Source: Gnetum montanum
Lineage: Eukaryota; Streptophyta; Gnetopsida; Gnetales; Gnetaceae
Reading direction: 5' to 3'
DNA length: 64,000 nt
NCBI GenBank assembly: GCA_015680685.1
Contig: MNCI01009312.1
Span: forward strand, 240,454 to 304,453
Part shown: positions 44,091-56,042 of the stretch, in pieces
How positions within the stretch are numbered: position 1 is the first letter of the stretch
Layout: every line of letters begins with the position of its first letter
Made by a program: the position numbers and the translations under genes
Notes under the pieces: generated by a model
What the model was told of the DNA's origin: nothing
Databases searched by the model: none
The model's input: the letters and a program-made list of their open reading frames with translations, nothing else

Positions 44091-45733
44091 GCCCTACTTC
44101 ATGTAGTGAGCTTGCATTAGTGGACATGGATTCACTAAGAGTTGCATAGGGATTGTGCTTCATAGAAAAGTAAATAACACAAGTACAAGGGAAGCTACAT
44201 CAAGATCATGACAGACTATGTTGTAAAATCTTGAATATTAAGTTTGTGAAATGAGTTGTAAAATTACATGATGGACCTTAAGGTAGGTCAAAATGAATTA
44301 GTAATGATTGTGTTATATTTTTCAATGTGCAATAGTAGGAATTAATGATTTTACTATATGTTGCACATGGGTTTGGTATATGTGAGTGTAAGAGGATGAT
44401 AAGAGAATGCTCATGTATCAGTGTGGTACATGATTCGATATGTTCATGACATGAATGATGATGTAGGGATCATGCATCAAGCATGAGTTGCTTATGATCA
44501 TCGAATTAGTTGCTATGTGATGTATTTAATGATGCATATAGTACATGTTGCATGTGACCATATGACAGGTGGATTTAACATGAGGATATGACCTAGTTGG
44601 TAATTAGGTATTTTGGAGGAGTTGAAATGACATTAGTTGGGATGCTTTAATGAGATTCAGATCTTAAGTCTCATCTTAGAAGTGGGAGAGCATAGAAGAG
44701 TGAAAATATGCTTATGGGTGGTATATGATCTTGTGCATGTGAATACACTTGTATCATTCCTCCAAAAAATTAGTAGGATAGAGCTGCAAGAGGCAATAGG
44801 TATTAACATTAGTAGTGGATTAAGAAACTAATAAAAAATATATAGGAACCATTAAAGATTATGAGTACTCATGACAACATTCTCATGCTTATACTAACTA
44901 TGGATGTATTGGCTATCATAGGGATTGCATGATTGAGCATTATGGGGTAGAGATTCTTTTTGGGCATAGATTACCACATGTTGAATTATGATCAATTACA
45001 ATTGATTAACATTGAGTGGGTTATGAACTGATTCCATGCTTGTATTATATGTAATATGATTAACTAATATATATTCTTGACGAGCTATGTGATTATTTAA
45101 GGATATTCTTGTTGAGTATTAGAGTTAAGATAGATAAGATGATGGATAAATGTGTATGTTTTTTTTTCTTATTGTAATGTTTATGTAAGATGATATGATA
45201 TTATGTTTGATATGCACTAACCCTAATGCAAGTTGCTCATGATAATTCCCCACATCTCTCCTCTAGAGTACAACATCTGATCATCACATCCATAGAGAAA
45301 ATTTAAAGGCTTCCACTTTGTTTTGTACTAATGCCCATTTTATGTAGTTTATGTTCTCTCTCATATGTTTCTTTATTAGAGAGATGTATCTATTTTTTAG
45401 TGGTATTGGCATGAACAACCTTTGAGTTATAATGTTATTGTATAGTGTTTATAATGTATATATGCATGTGGGTATTATGCATAGATGGTATGGATTGTTA
45501 GGACTTTCTTATGCATGATAAATAGCTATGCTTGTATGCTATAGACTGGTATATATATATAAATAACAGTGTTGTCGTTTAATGCATCTATATGCTAATT
45601 GTTATATTTGAGATTTTTATAAAGAGGTTTATGAATATTCACCTCAATTTATGTTGCATATTTGTGTTTGACATCTTATTAGATGATAGTCTACCCCTAA
45701 GCTTAACTTGGGTTGAATGCTTAGGATGTTACA
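44091..45733 (+). repeat. Right part of the E6 5' LTR
   Basis: The end TTAGGATGTTACA (45721-45733) followed by a TAG spacer and TGGTATCAGAG is the standard Tekay-type LTR/primer-site junction. A strong TATA box (TATATATATATAAATAA, about 45550-45566) lies about 180 bases upstream. The LTR start is not identified. It may lie left of E7 (25966-27425), with E7 inserted inside the LTR. Confidence 0.6.
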
Positions 45734-45736
45734 TAG

Positions 45737-45752
45737 TGGTATCAGAGTAGGT
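45737..45752 (+). promoter_or_regulatory. Primer-binding site of E6 (tRNA-iMet type)
   Basis: TGGTATCAGAGTAGGT matches the initiator-Met primer site of plant chromoviruses almost perfectly and fixes plus orientation. Confidence 0.85.
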
Positions 45753-45809
45753 TACTTTGATGATATAGGATATTTTTTATACTTATTTGGTTGTAGGTAT
45801 AAGAGATGT

Positions 45810-46960
45810 TAGGTAGATGAGGACCAAGTATAGGTAGACGCTATAATGCCTACAAGGCCCAAGTACCACTAATGCCATAGGCCTAGACACCACAAATTAT
45901 ATAGATTCAAATAGTGGAATCTGGCCTAAGTTATGATTAATGGATCTTGCTTAGCGAATAATGAAATTGCTCTAGTAGTACATAACAGGGGTGGAAGCTA
46001 CTCTATCTTCTTCAATTATTAAGAAGATGGAAAGTGGCAATGATAGTGGTGTATATGGCATAATAGAAAAGGAGATTAGGAGTGGTGATGGTGGTAATGC
46101 AGGTGGACTAGATATTAGAGAGGTTGGTAGTGGTAGAGGTAGTGGTGCTAGTAGTGGTAGTGATTAGGTACTAACTAAATAGTCCATTAGTGGAGAGTTG
46201 ATTAAATAGTTCTGGAAGTTTGAGCCTCCTACATTTACAAGTAGAGAGGATTCCATTGTAGTAACTAAGTGGTTAGAAGAAATAAGGAAGACATTTAATT
46301 TGATGAGATGTACCTCAAAATAGTAGACTAAATTAGTAATTTACTAGGTAGTTCACATTGTTTAGTATTAGTTGAAGGTCAAGAAGTAACTCAAGAAAGG
46401 AATAGGTTAAGATGTACCTTAGGATGATTTCCTAATTTTTTTAGCACTATATACATTTCAATGTAGTGTATTCAAGCCAAAAAGGATGAGTTCTACAAGC
46501 TATATTAGAACAAAATTGATTTGTGACACAATATGATGCTAGATTTTGTAAGCTTAATAGCTATGTTTTTAGAATGTAAATGGATGTCCACAATAGGATG
46601 AATAGATTCATTTTATGACTTTGATCTATTTTCAAGCATCACATCTTGTCTCTATATCTTACTTCTTATGATGAGGCTTGTGCAATGGCTATGAATCTAG
46701 AGATGATTCTAATTAAGACTGTAGCCTAGTAAGGCATGTGACACGGATAGAGGAAAGAACCATTACTTAGAAGGATACATGGACCTTTTAAGTTGGCTCA
46801 TGGACATGGAAATGATGGACAGTAGTAGATAGCTAGTGATGCCATTCCTTAGGTATGGAGTTTCTCTAGTATGTTATACATATAGGTAGTCTAGCCATAT
46901 CCAAAGAATCTGTTTGAATTATTTTTCGTATGGGTAGCTAAGATATTTGACAAGGAAATT
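45810..46960 (+). pseudogene. gag of E6
   Basis: Gly/Ser-rich and acidic N-terminal sequence (46020-46170, DGGNAGG and GSGRGSGASSGSD) precedes the capsid block FEPPTFTSREDSIVVTKWLE (46220-46280), whose relatives read PPTFDG...WL. This ends with MRCTS. The rest is strongly decayed; a nucleocapsid knuckle was not found. Confidence 0.7.
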
Positions 46961-47019
46961 CCCAAAGTATGTAGATGGTAGTAATTGAGGTAGAGGATGA
47001 TGTTGAAGATCTCTAGTAG

Positions 47020-47300
47020 TAAGTGAAAATAGAGAGAACCAAGGGTCAAGTGTATGCTTTAATAGATCAACCATTGAATGTGCAATCCAATACAATTATT
47101 GAGGTAGGAAGTGTAATCTTAGACCTTCATCTAATAGTTTTTTATCTTGATGCTACCTATTTATTTGTAAACTTAAGTATTATATCCTGGTTATTTTTTC
47201 CATGTCATATTCTTTATCTTGGTTTATTGGTACATTCAACTAGGGGCCATGAGACCCATGTAGATATGATTTATAGCAATATATAATTATTGTTAAAGGA
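47020..47300 (+). pseudogene. Protease region of E6
   Basis: The open frame 47023-47286 reads KGQVYALIDQPLNVQSNTII and continues with LDATYLFVN where relatives have DSGATHSFVS, so the Ser-Gly of the active site is lost. GHETHVDMIY follows. Position between gag and reverse transcriptase supports the call. Confidence 0.7.
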
Positions 47301-47619
47301 GATACAATGGCTAAGTGATTTTCATATGATGGGTCTTGGTGACTATGGTGATATCTTAAGCATGGATTAAGTATTATAGTTTAGTGTTAGTTTAAACTAT
47401 TGAAAGAATCTTTTAAGATTGTAGATAGTTAATGAAGAGAAGATAGAAGCTCAAATGCATCCTAGATGAATGTAGTTGGCCTTGGTACCTTCTAGAGTAT
47501 TTCAGTGGATGCTCTAGAAGGAGCATAGTTGCTAAATGATTTCTATTTACTATGTATAGATCATAGCTCTTGATTAGATCCTAATAGTATAGAAGTTTCT
47601 AGATGTATTTCATACTGAC

Positions 47620-48300
47620 TTACTTAGCTTGCTACCTAGGCAAGAGTTTGATGTTAAGACTAAACAATAGCCAAGTAGAAAGCCTATCTTGTAGGCTTCT
47701 CATAGGATGTATTCAATGAAGTTGGTTGACTTGAAGATCCAACTACAAGAGTTTATGGATAGAAACTTGATTCATTTTGATGTTTTTCATAAGATGCTAT
47801 AATGTTATTTATTTGAAAGAAGGATGGACGTATGCATCTTTGCATTGATTATAGAAGAACCAAGTAATGGTGAAGAATAAATATTCTTTATCATGCATTG
47901 ATGACTCTTTTGATCAACTTGAAGGAATTCTTATGTTCTCAAAGATTATCTTAAGTTAGGATATCTTCACATATGATTTAGAAAGTAGAATGTGTTGAAG
48001 ACTACATTCATGACTTGATATGACCACTATGAATTCTTGGTACTTCCATTTAAACTGATGAATGTACAAGCAATATTTATGCATACAATAAATAGTGTAT
48101 TATGATTACTCTTAAATTAGTTTATGATTATATTAATCTATGAAATCTTGTTATATTTCTCAAATGAGTAGATGCATATAGAACACTTGCAAATAGTGTT
48201 GTAGATTGTGTGGTAGTATTAGTTATATGAGCAACTATCCAAGTGTTCCTTTTGCTAATTTGAGATTTAGGTTCTAGATGATGTTATTTCTAGAACTAAT
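47620..48300 (+). pseudogene. Reverse transcriptase of E6 (Tekay-like)
   Basis: Traces of RMYSMKLVDLKIQLQEFMDRNLI (47700-47770), KDG-like (47820), a VKNKYPL-like block (47870-47890), and the palm block YDHYEFLVLPFKLMN (48020-48062) are followed by a catalytic region reduced to ILIYEILLYF (48130-48160; relatives FIDDILVYS). Both catalytic Asp residues are gone. The spacing is normal. Confidence 0.72.
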
Positions 48301-48960
48301 ATTACAGTGGATCTAGCCAAGATTATCATAGTATATGACTAGCTAGTTCCATAGGCAATAGTAAAGGTTTTTTATTTTTTAATATTGACATGATATTCTC
48401 ATAGATTTGTGGAGCATTTCTCTCATATAACATTTCCTTTAACTCAGTTGTTGTGGAAGGAGACTAGTTTCTCTTAGATCTCAACCTATAAAATAGCCTT
48501 TAATGAGCTAAAGCATAGATTAGTGACTACTCTAGTGTTAATATCTTAGATCCCAAGACATTTGTATGATGTGTATACAAATTCTTTTAGAGATAGATTT
48601 GGATGTATCTTGATATACAATGAATAGGCCATAGCTTTTGAGATTTGTAATTCATTTAGTTAGATCCAATTTTCTTTTCTTTAAAGATTTAGTGACATTA
48701 TCTTTATAATGAATAGGTGATTATTTGAACTGATGATAAGAGTCTTCAGTATTATATGGGGCAACCATAGTTGAACTTACAATCATAGAGATTAATGGAA
48801 TTGATAGTAGATTTTAATTTCACCATTAGATATAGACTCAAGAGGATTAAACCAATATAAAATTCATTAAAAAAAGTAGTTAGTAGACTTAGTAGCTTGA
48901 ACATCCAAATAAATTTTCATAATAGTTTACAAGAGTAACGATAATAAGATTTTTGGCATA
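48300..48960 (+). pseudogene. RNase H region of E6
   Basis: Thumb and RNase H traces in shifting frames include RFVEHF (48405), AFNELKHRLVT (48500-48540), a decayed YTNSFRDRFGCIL (48575-48615) for relatives' DAS...GLGCVL, and TDDKSLQYY-like (48730-48760). Confidence 0.55.
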
Positions 48961-49039
48961 GAAAGTTACAATAGCAAATCATAGTAGATGTAGTTACAAT
49001 AGACAATAAATATGTGTTATGATAGGATGATCATATATG

Positions 49040-49990
49040 TGTTTAAGTTGCTATATAATTTTTGTTATTTGATGAAGCATATATGAGCAAGTATTAGATG
49101 CATCCAAATAGCACAAAGTTGTACCAAAATCTACAACAAATGTATTGGTGGCCTAGTATGAAGAGGGATATTGGTGTGCTAGTAGGTGAAAATAGAGCAT
49201 CAGAGACCTAGTGGTTCCTTGCACTCACATGATATTCCACTTTGAAAGTGGAAGAGTGCTGGCATGGGCTTCATTATTGGATTAGCTCATACTTGGGGTG
49301 GGCATGATGCCATCCATGTAGTGCTGGATTTGTTAATAAGTTTGCACACTTCCTTGCTATCAAAGGTACAATGATTGCATAGGAGACAACTTGATTATAT
49401 ATAGTAGAGATTATTTGATTGCATGAAGTTCCACAAAAGATTATTAATGATAGAAATGCTTGATTTGTATCTAAATTTTGAAGAGCATTTTAGTCAGAGA
49501 TGGGCACTTGGCTAAATATGATTTTAGTGGATCATCCTTAGATAGATATACAAACAAAAAGGATGAATCAAATTTTGAAAACATGTTGTGAGTTTATGCC
49601 CTATAGTATAGGAATAGTTGGAATTAGATGTTTTCTCTTCTAAAGTTTACATGCAATAATAACTATCAAGAGATTTTATGTGTAACTCCATATGTGTTGT
49701 ATGGTAGGTAATGGATGACTTTGTTGTATTAGAATACCATTAAGGATCAACCACATGTGAGTACTAATTTGCTGTTATAGATCACTAAGTAGATTTATAT
49801 GAATCAAGATTAGTTGAGAGTGTCCTAGGAAAGATAAGTGCCTATGCTAAGTAGTGTATAAAACCATTAGAGTTTGTAGTTGGAGATCATGTGTTTCTTC
49901 ATGTATCACCCTTGAAGGACCTCATGCAGCTTGGCTAGAAGCAAAAGTTACCATTTAGATATGTTAGGCCATTTAAGATCTTAGAGAAAG
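49040..49990 (+). pseudogene. Integrase of E6
   Basis: The zinc-domain block reads HPNSTKLYQNLQQMYWWPSMKRD (49105-49175). The core has decayed equivalents of SRFWKALQ and QTDGQTERINQ-like order (49420-49580), and a TPYVLYG-like block (49690-49710) where relatives have APFEALYG. VGDHVFLHVSPLK (49880-49915) is the post-core GDHVFL signature. Confidence 0.7.
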
Positions 49991-50029
49991 TTGGTAGGAT
50001 AACATAGTTTTTAGTCTTATCACCATAGC

Positions 50030-50240
50030 TCATAGGCATCCATGATGTCTTTCATGTATCCATGTTGTAAAGGCATGTATAGGATGAGTAGCATGTAATA
50101 ACTTGAGTAAATGCATAGTTGTAGCTTGATCTTACTTACACTAAGTAGCTAGTGTAGATAATGTATAATATGGTTTAATAGTTGCATTATAGGATGGTAC
50201 AAATGGTGAAGATGCTGTGAGATAGACATTTGATAAGTGG
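50030..50240 (+). pseudogene. C-terminal region of E6 polyprotein, chromodomain area
   Basis: HDVFHVSMLQRHV (50040-50080) is the usual block just before the chromodomain of Tekay elements (DVFHVSMLRKYV). It is followed by decayed DLTYTK and LHYRMVQMVKMLW (50125-50220), corresponding to the RTKTIPLVKVLW part of the domain. Chromodomains steer integration to marked chromatin in known relatives; this one is broken by many stops. Confidence 0.65.
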
Positions 50241-50419
50241 TGATGTAGTTTTAACATCCAACTGTATAATTTATAAGCATTGTAAGAGATTTTATTCTAA
50301 TTCATGGATGGGTCTAGCATGATATTTGGATAGTTGGATATAAAGATTGTAGGTCACTATCTTCCTAGCTATACTTATAGTGACCCTTGGTATGTATAGC
50401 TAAGTATAACTAAGGCACA

Positions 50420-51090
50420 TGATGATTGATGTTGTTCAACCATGAACTAAATTAATTACGAATAAAGAAAATAATTATTTAATCTAGTTAAGAATGACAT
50501 TAAATCCTAGACTAGCCTATGGTGATGAGTATTTGTGCCTTGCTTGCCATACATGTCTTACACTCAAATATTCACTATTGAAATTACCAAGTGTTATGCT
50601 ATAAGGTAGACCAAGCAACAATGCTACTAGGATATCAAGTGAATACATGTTTACACCTAAAATTGATCATGCTCATTTCATCAAATTCTTTGTGTAAGGA
50701 AAAAGTAAATATTAAGCTAATTATATGAAAAATATATTTTATTAAAAGTAAATTCTATTCTAAATCAAAGCATTGTAATGAATGGAAATCAATCTCAATG
50801 TTATTGCTATTCATGAATTATATCTAAGTACAATCCACTTGAATAAGATATCAAACAATTGACTTAGATTTACACTTTAGATATTTGTTTATTGTTACAA
50901 GAGTTGAGAAATGAAATTGATAGAGTTGAGCTACCTACTAACTAAAATGTTTATATAAATATAATATGCAAACTATATTTATAGGTATTTATTATAATTA
51001 TGAGATCACATTTATGATATAGCATCCTAGCTTATGATATCACAAATTCAATATAGTAGATATGATGTAGTAGATGTAATATTGTAGATG
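50420..51090 (-). repeat. E10: strongly decayed Athila-like LTR
   Basis: Plus-strand reading starts near TGATGATTGATG and carries the landmark order of the E4 LTR: TACCAAGTGTTATGCTA then GACCAAGCAACAATGCTACTAGG (50610-50635, compare 11600-11665). A TATA-type CTATATTTATAGG (50969-50981) comes next, then degenerate GATATAGC and GATATCAC motifs (51016-51050). The right edge is approximate. It is much more diverged than the E4 and E5 LTRs. It probably truncated E6, whose 3' LTR is not seen. Confidence 0.65.
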
Positions 51091-51389
51091 ACTAATAAAA
51101 TCCTAAGATAATGGCTATGTTGGTCTTAAGCCTTTTAACATGTGACATATGATATTTTATCATACTTTTAAACTTACCAAAAACTTGTTCTTAAGTTGTA
51201 TAATATGGACAAATTTCCAATACAAAAATTGTAGGGTAGTTAAGACTAGATTTACTGATATTATAAAAATTGAGTGTCATATTACAAAATTTATTATAGT
51301 GGATGTATTACAAAAAAAAAAGAGAGAGACTATATAGACATCAAAATTATGAAAATTACATAAGTTTTAAAAAACATGCTAATGTCAAG

Positions 51390-52559
51390 TCTTCATGTTG
51401 TTGACCTTTTGGTATGTCAAAACCTTAAGGAAAATGGAGAAAATAGAATGTTTGTGGTGGATAATGTTTTTTTAGGACATGAATAAGAACTCCACAATGA
51501 GATCTGAGAACTCAAGGAAACAAGATCTATAATGAGATGTAAAAATAATACTACATAGACAAGATGAAAGTATGGATAAAAACGAATGCTACAAATCATA
51601 TGAAGAAGCTCCAAGGACTGGCAAGAAGGAAAATTGATAGGAGAAAGTCTTAGAAGATAGAGCTCAAAAGTTGAGGAGACATCTCTTAAAAATAGTAGAC
51701 ATCTACATCCAAGAGTAGATGTCTCCTTGAAGATGTCCCACTAAAGACATCCCATTTTCCAGTGAGATGTCTCTCCTAAATTAAGGTCACTCTTAGGTAG
51801 ATGTTCCAACTTCAAAGTAGATGTCTACATTAGCCATTTGGTAGCATTACACCAATTTTAAGGAATTTTTTAAAACTCCGAGTTATAAGATTATGTTAAA
51901 ATCTTGGGAAATGTGCAAGTATTGTTCACAAAAGATCAATCATTATATATTCTATTCTATTCTATTCTTGTTCTTCATTGTAAGGACTTGTAAATTTAGT
52001 TACATTCTTTCCTTGTGTCTTTCTCTTTTTCTTGTAGCATTGTAGGGTTGATGTGCTTCTTGCGAGAAGACATCCACATTGAGCTTGTTGGGACCTTGTG
52101 GGGTTAAATGGTTTTGTAGTGTCAAAACACTCTGGAGTAGAGGTCAATTTTGTAAAGATTGTGGGATCCTTGTGGCCACATTCTTGAGCTTGTTGGGACC
52201 TTGCAGAGTTGAGTGGTTTCATAGTGAAGAAACACTCTGAAGTGGAACTCAAAGCTTGTACAGGGTGTGGTGCCCTTCAAACCACATTTGAGATTGTTGG
52301 AACCTTGTAAGATTGAGAGATTTTGTGGCAATGAAACTCTCCATAGTAGAGCTCAAATCTTGTAAAGGTTTTGATGTTCTCTAAGCCATATTTTGGAAGA
52401 AACAAACTCTAGAGGTGTGCAAGGAATCTACCCTCCAAGTGAGGACATCCTAAGTTGGGGCACCACATAAATTTTGTGTTTAATTTGGCGGATATAGCTT
52501 GTTTTGATTGGGGAACTTATTCAACCCCCATTCTAAGTTTTCGATTCACACATGTTGGG
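51390..52559 (+). repeat. E11: LTR related to E2, with TAGACATC motifs and a 104-bp tandem repeat
   Basis: The 5' part (51640-51835) has about ten AGATGTCT or AGACATCT words. A (TATTC)n run lies at 51947-51969. Three units of about 104 bp, each led by CTTGTTGGGACCTTG or a variant, lie at about 52085, 52190 and 52293. The end ATTCAACCCCCATTCTAAG then TTTTCGATTCACA matches 1101-1397. The start is approximate. It seems to be a solo LTR or one end of an element lying within E10. Confidence 0.6.
52085..52400 (+). repeat. Three tandem units of about 104 bp in E11
   Basis: Unit starts are CTTGTTGGGACCTTGTGG (52085), CTTGTTGGGACCTTGCAG (52190) and ATTGTTGGAACCTTGTAA (52293), each followed by CACTCTG- or CTCTCC-type and TTGTAAAG words. 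E2 retains about one and a half units. Confidence 0.75.
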
Positions 52560-53279
52560 CCTAGCAATGATAGTTCCTCTAGCCTTGTTTTCTTTTCTAG
52601 CACTTTTCCTTTCATGTAGAACATTTGAAGGTTAAATTAAAATTTCTCATCATCAATCCATGGGTTTCTAAATAGCAAGCATGTGAAGTTCAAGCTTTAA
52701 TTCTTTTATATACTAGTTGCCCATGATCATGTCCTCCTCTTCGCCTCTTCTTCTTTTCATGCGAATAGACCTCTTGCTCGAGGAATGCTTTTGACATCAT
52801 ATGCAATCACCAAAGGATCAATATTAGTTTTGGAAATTTTTCCTTAATGATTAAACCATTTTTTGATTCTTGGTTATCTTAAAGTTCAAAAAATTAGTTT
52901 TTAAACTTCAGATGATTGCAAAATAGTGTTCATAAATCTCTAAGGTGAGTAGAATTATCAAATTCTAAGTTAATTTTATTATTGTTACTATTAGTTATGT
53001 CATTGTTTAAAAATAAGATGTTAGAAAAATTTTCAAATTTCAAAAAATCTCCTTAGCCCTCATGACAGATGAGCTGAACTCTAGAACCTCACATGTTTTC
53101 AAACAAGTGAAATTAGAGGTCTAGTTTACAAGATATTGCAAATTTATCAAAGAACATTGAAAAGCATAAGGACTAGATATTTTAGATTTAGAAATGGCAA
53201 ATAACTAGAAAATTTAAAGAAAATGTTAATATGAAAACATAAAAATTAATCAAAATCAATGAGAAGTGGGTTCCAAGTT

Positions 53280-54098
53280 CATGCATGAATTTAGAGAAGT
53301 TTTCCATGATGTTCTTGAAGGTGCAAGATTGGTTCAAAGCCACAATCAACAAAAGTCATGCAAGTAAGCCCTTCACAAAGCAGGATCCTATCCATAATGC
53401 CCTTGCATAGCCACTTCTATGGGCATTTATGTATACCTTGGAAGTTAAATGTAAATCATATTTTTATTTCAAATAACATGTAAATACCTTACTTGGAATC
53501 CCACACTATGTTACAAAAAGTCATAAAATTTATAATTGCAGCATGTTAGTGAGGTAAGATGAATTGAGTAGGAATTGTAGAATCAAGACGTGGTGTACCT
53601 TATTATGATGTAATGATGCATGATAAAAATGACCATTAAATTCCATACCAAGTTCATTCTTCTTATCATTAACATCTCATTGTATCATCTTGGGCTCATC
53701 ATTAGACCAATTAACTACCACATGAAAACATCATCACTTAACAAGAAAATTTAGGAAATATGCATAGAGTTTTAAAAATAATTAATTAATATTTATTATT
53801 TAAGATATAAACCTCGGCCATTAGTTAGATGAGCACATTCAAACATGGGTCACATATCCTTATATTCTCATAGCCAATGCTAATCTCATTAGAGATGCAT
53901 GCTTAAGCATGGGTCATATTTTTCTAGTCTCATATCCAATGCTAATTTCATTAGAGGTGTACCTTTAGGTATGGATTTCATGTTTTTCTAGTGGTACCAA
54001 AAGAAACATTTCATGTATGAATTAATTAATTATTTTGTTATTATGCTTGTTAGAGGAGTACTTGAAGGCATGTATAGCATGTCTTTCTAATGCCATAA
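53280..54098 (-). mobile_element. E10: 3' non-coding remnant of an Athila-like element
   Basis: The blocks AAAGCAGGATCCTATCC and ATAATGCCCTTGCATAGCCAC (53378-53415) match E12 63241-63280. ACCAAGTTCATTC, ACATCTCATTGTATCATC and TGGGCTCATCAT (53645-53705) match E12 63542-63595 in the same order. So this is the 3' region of an Athila-like element in minus orientation, consistent with E10 LTR at 50420 and E11 inserted between. Tandem units of about 63 bases (led by CCAATGCTAAT) lie at 53832-53994. Confidence 0.6.
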
Positions 54099-54482
54099 NA
54101 TATAGAAGGATATTCATTTCCATTAATAAGAGGTCCTTTTCATGGAAATAATGTGATTCTTATCATATTAAAATATAAAATTAACCCATGATTATTAAAC
54201 CTTGAAGGAAGAAGTAAGTACCAAAAGGGTTAACTAAGGATATGACATCAAGCGGATTTGCTTATTCCTTGGATTTTTACTATGGGTCCTCATATTGATA
54301 TGCTACCACTCATGTTTTATTATGTTTTGAAAAATACCTTTTGAAAAACAATCATTACCTTGTTATGGCATTAGAAAGACATGCTATACATGCCTTCAAG
54401 TACTCCTCTAACAAGCATAATAACAAAATAATTAATTAATTCATACATGAAATGTTTCTTTTGGTACCACTAGAAAAACATG
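53979..54482. repeat. 120-bp inverted repeat bounded by single Ns (probable mis-oriented contig)
   Basis: Left arm 53979-54098 and right arm 54363-54482 are complementary over 120 bases with no difference seen by eye. The left arm ends directly at an N (54099) and the right arm ends directly at an N (54483). The piece 54100-54482 therefore looks like a contig joined in the wrong orientation: flipped, its end would overlap the preceding contig. A genuine hairpin element is less likely. Confidence 0.8.
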
Positions 54483-54483
54483 N

Positions 54484-56011
54484 TGTATTTTCCCAATGAC
54501 TAAACTCCTAGTCGAAGCATTTGGAAAATGGACTACATATGTTGACGTTCATTATATTACTTGTTGTCAAATGGTAATCCATGGTTATGTTTAATGCTTT
54601 ATTTCATTCCAACTACCATCTTCATAGCCACACATGTTCCATAGTTAATGAGAAACTTTGTTGAAATCTAGAAAAATAAAAATAGTATAATAAAATAGTT
54701 TGTTTATTAAGTTTTCTTTAATGGATAATCAATAAAACAACTGCATGGAATTAACCAATGTTTTTAGAACAATTTCCAACTTATGCAATAATGTATAGTA
54801 GTTAGAATTATGTTATTAGACTACATAAAGATAACCTCATTATCATTTACAATGTAATTGAAAAGGTTATATGATATTAACTTATGTAAAGATGTTTGTA
54901 ATAGTGTTAATGATCACTGCCTACATTGTGTTCACTTCATGGCTTCAAAAGAGAAGAATTAAGTCATGTTATGTCATCATATTCTTCTTGAATGTGTTAC
55001 ATTATTGCTCTAAGGTTACCATTTCACTAATGGCATGCTTAAAATCATTGTCTTTTAGAATGTTACAATGTTTGAAGCTAGCCACTCATTTTTAAAAACA
55101 TAATTATTATCTCTTCAACATCTTCTTTATAAAGGCCCCTTAGTGGTTGAACATGTTCATGGTTAGGTCTTTTAGATTGTTCTTATTGAAGGATAGTCAT
55201 GCTGATAGTTCTAAGTAAAAGAAAATTGTCCCATTTTTATATCTTGTAAAATTTTTTTCCTACTTTTTGAATGCTTGATTATCCATATAAATAAAATTTT
55301 TCTTTTCTTGAAGGTCTTTGATATTGCAACTGTTATTCAATTTTTTTGTTAGATCATGTCTTAGAATCTAATGTTGAAGTTATTTGAGCTTGAATTTCAG
55401 TACCTAAACATGCAAATAAGAGGTTCATAGATAGGAGTTATCCTCTTAGAAATGCCTTCAATGGATAGGTGCATTATGTTGGTTTGCTTCATATAATTAT
55501 AATCATGAGAAATTCATTCTACATATGGTGGATCATACTTCATACCTTGGACTATATTTTAATCATTGAAAACACTAATTATCTTCGTAAGCAATGTGTC
55601 TACCTATATAATATTAATCCTTCTAATTTCTATGTTATCTTAACTTCCATAACTACATCTTATCGTTGAAGTAGCATTATGGATATCATTATTAACTACT
55701 ACCAATGAAGTATCTAGTACCCAAGAGTCTTTCTTGATACTTCTTCTTTAGAGAATGAAGTGATAGTCATACCTGTTACAACATCACAAGGTATGACAAT
55801 GCCTTCATTTAATATTATGGATATATTCTTGCACATCAATGATAGAAGCTCATTAACATATTCATAGCTCTTATCCAATATTTATTAGATTCCTACACAC
55901 AACATGATGTCAATAGCAAAGCTCATACTAAAATTTGGGTAGAAGTAAGTTAGTCTTCCAATAATAATAGTAATGCTCGTATTAGCTTATTTAATTGAGG
56001 ATTCTTGTTAA
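54484..56011 (-). other. AT-rich stretch, possible remains of an unidentified element
   Basis: No domain is identified on either strand. Short frames at 54871-55095 and 55469-55669 (+) are hydrophobic and AT-driven. If the primer-site relic at 56012 is real, this stretch would be its internal sequence on the minus strand, but no gag motif was recognised. Confidence 0.35.
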
Positions 56012-56025
56012 TTAGCTCTAATACC
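56012..56025 (-). promoter_or_regulatory. Primer-binding-site relic (tRNA-iMet type)
   Basis: The minus strand reads CATGGTATTAGAGC, close to TGGTATCAGAGC. About 16 bases further right, GGGATGTCACA on the minus strand (plus TGTGACATCCC, 56043-56053) resembles the end of a Tekay-type LTR. This suggests a minus-oriented 5' LTR continuing to the right. Confidence 0.45.
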
Positions 56026-56042
56026 ATGTTAAGATCCATAGT

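Noticed and set aside
53979-54482. Hairpin transposon or foldback (MITE-like) element
   Set aside because: The arms end exactly at single Ns, there are no target duplications, and one arm continues flanking E10 sequence. A contig orientation error explains it better.
55000-56011. Copia-type gag on the minus strand
   Set aside because: A primer-site relic is nearby, but no gag motif could be read with confidence in any frame.
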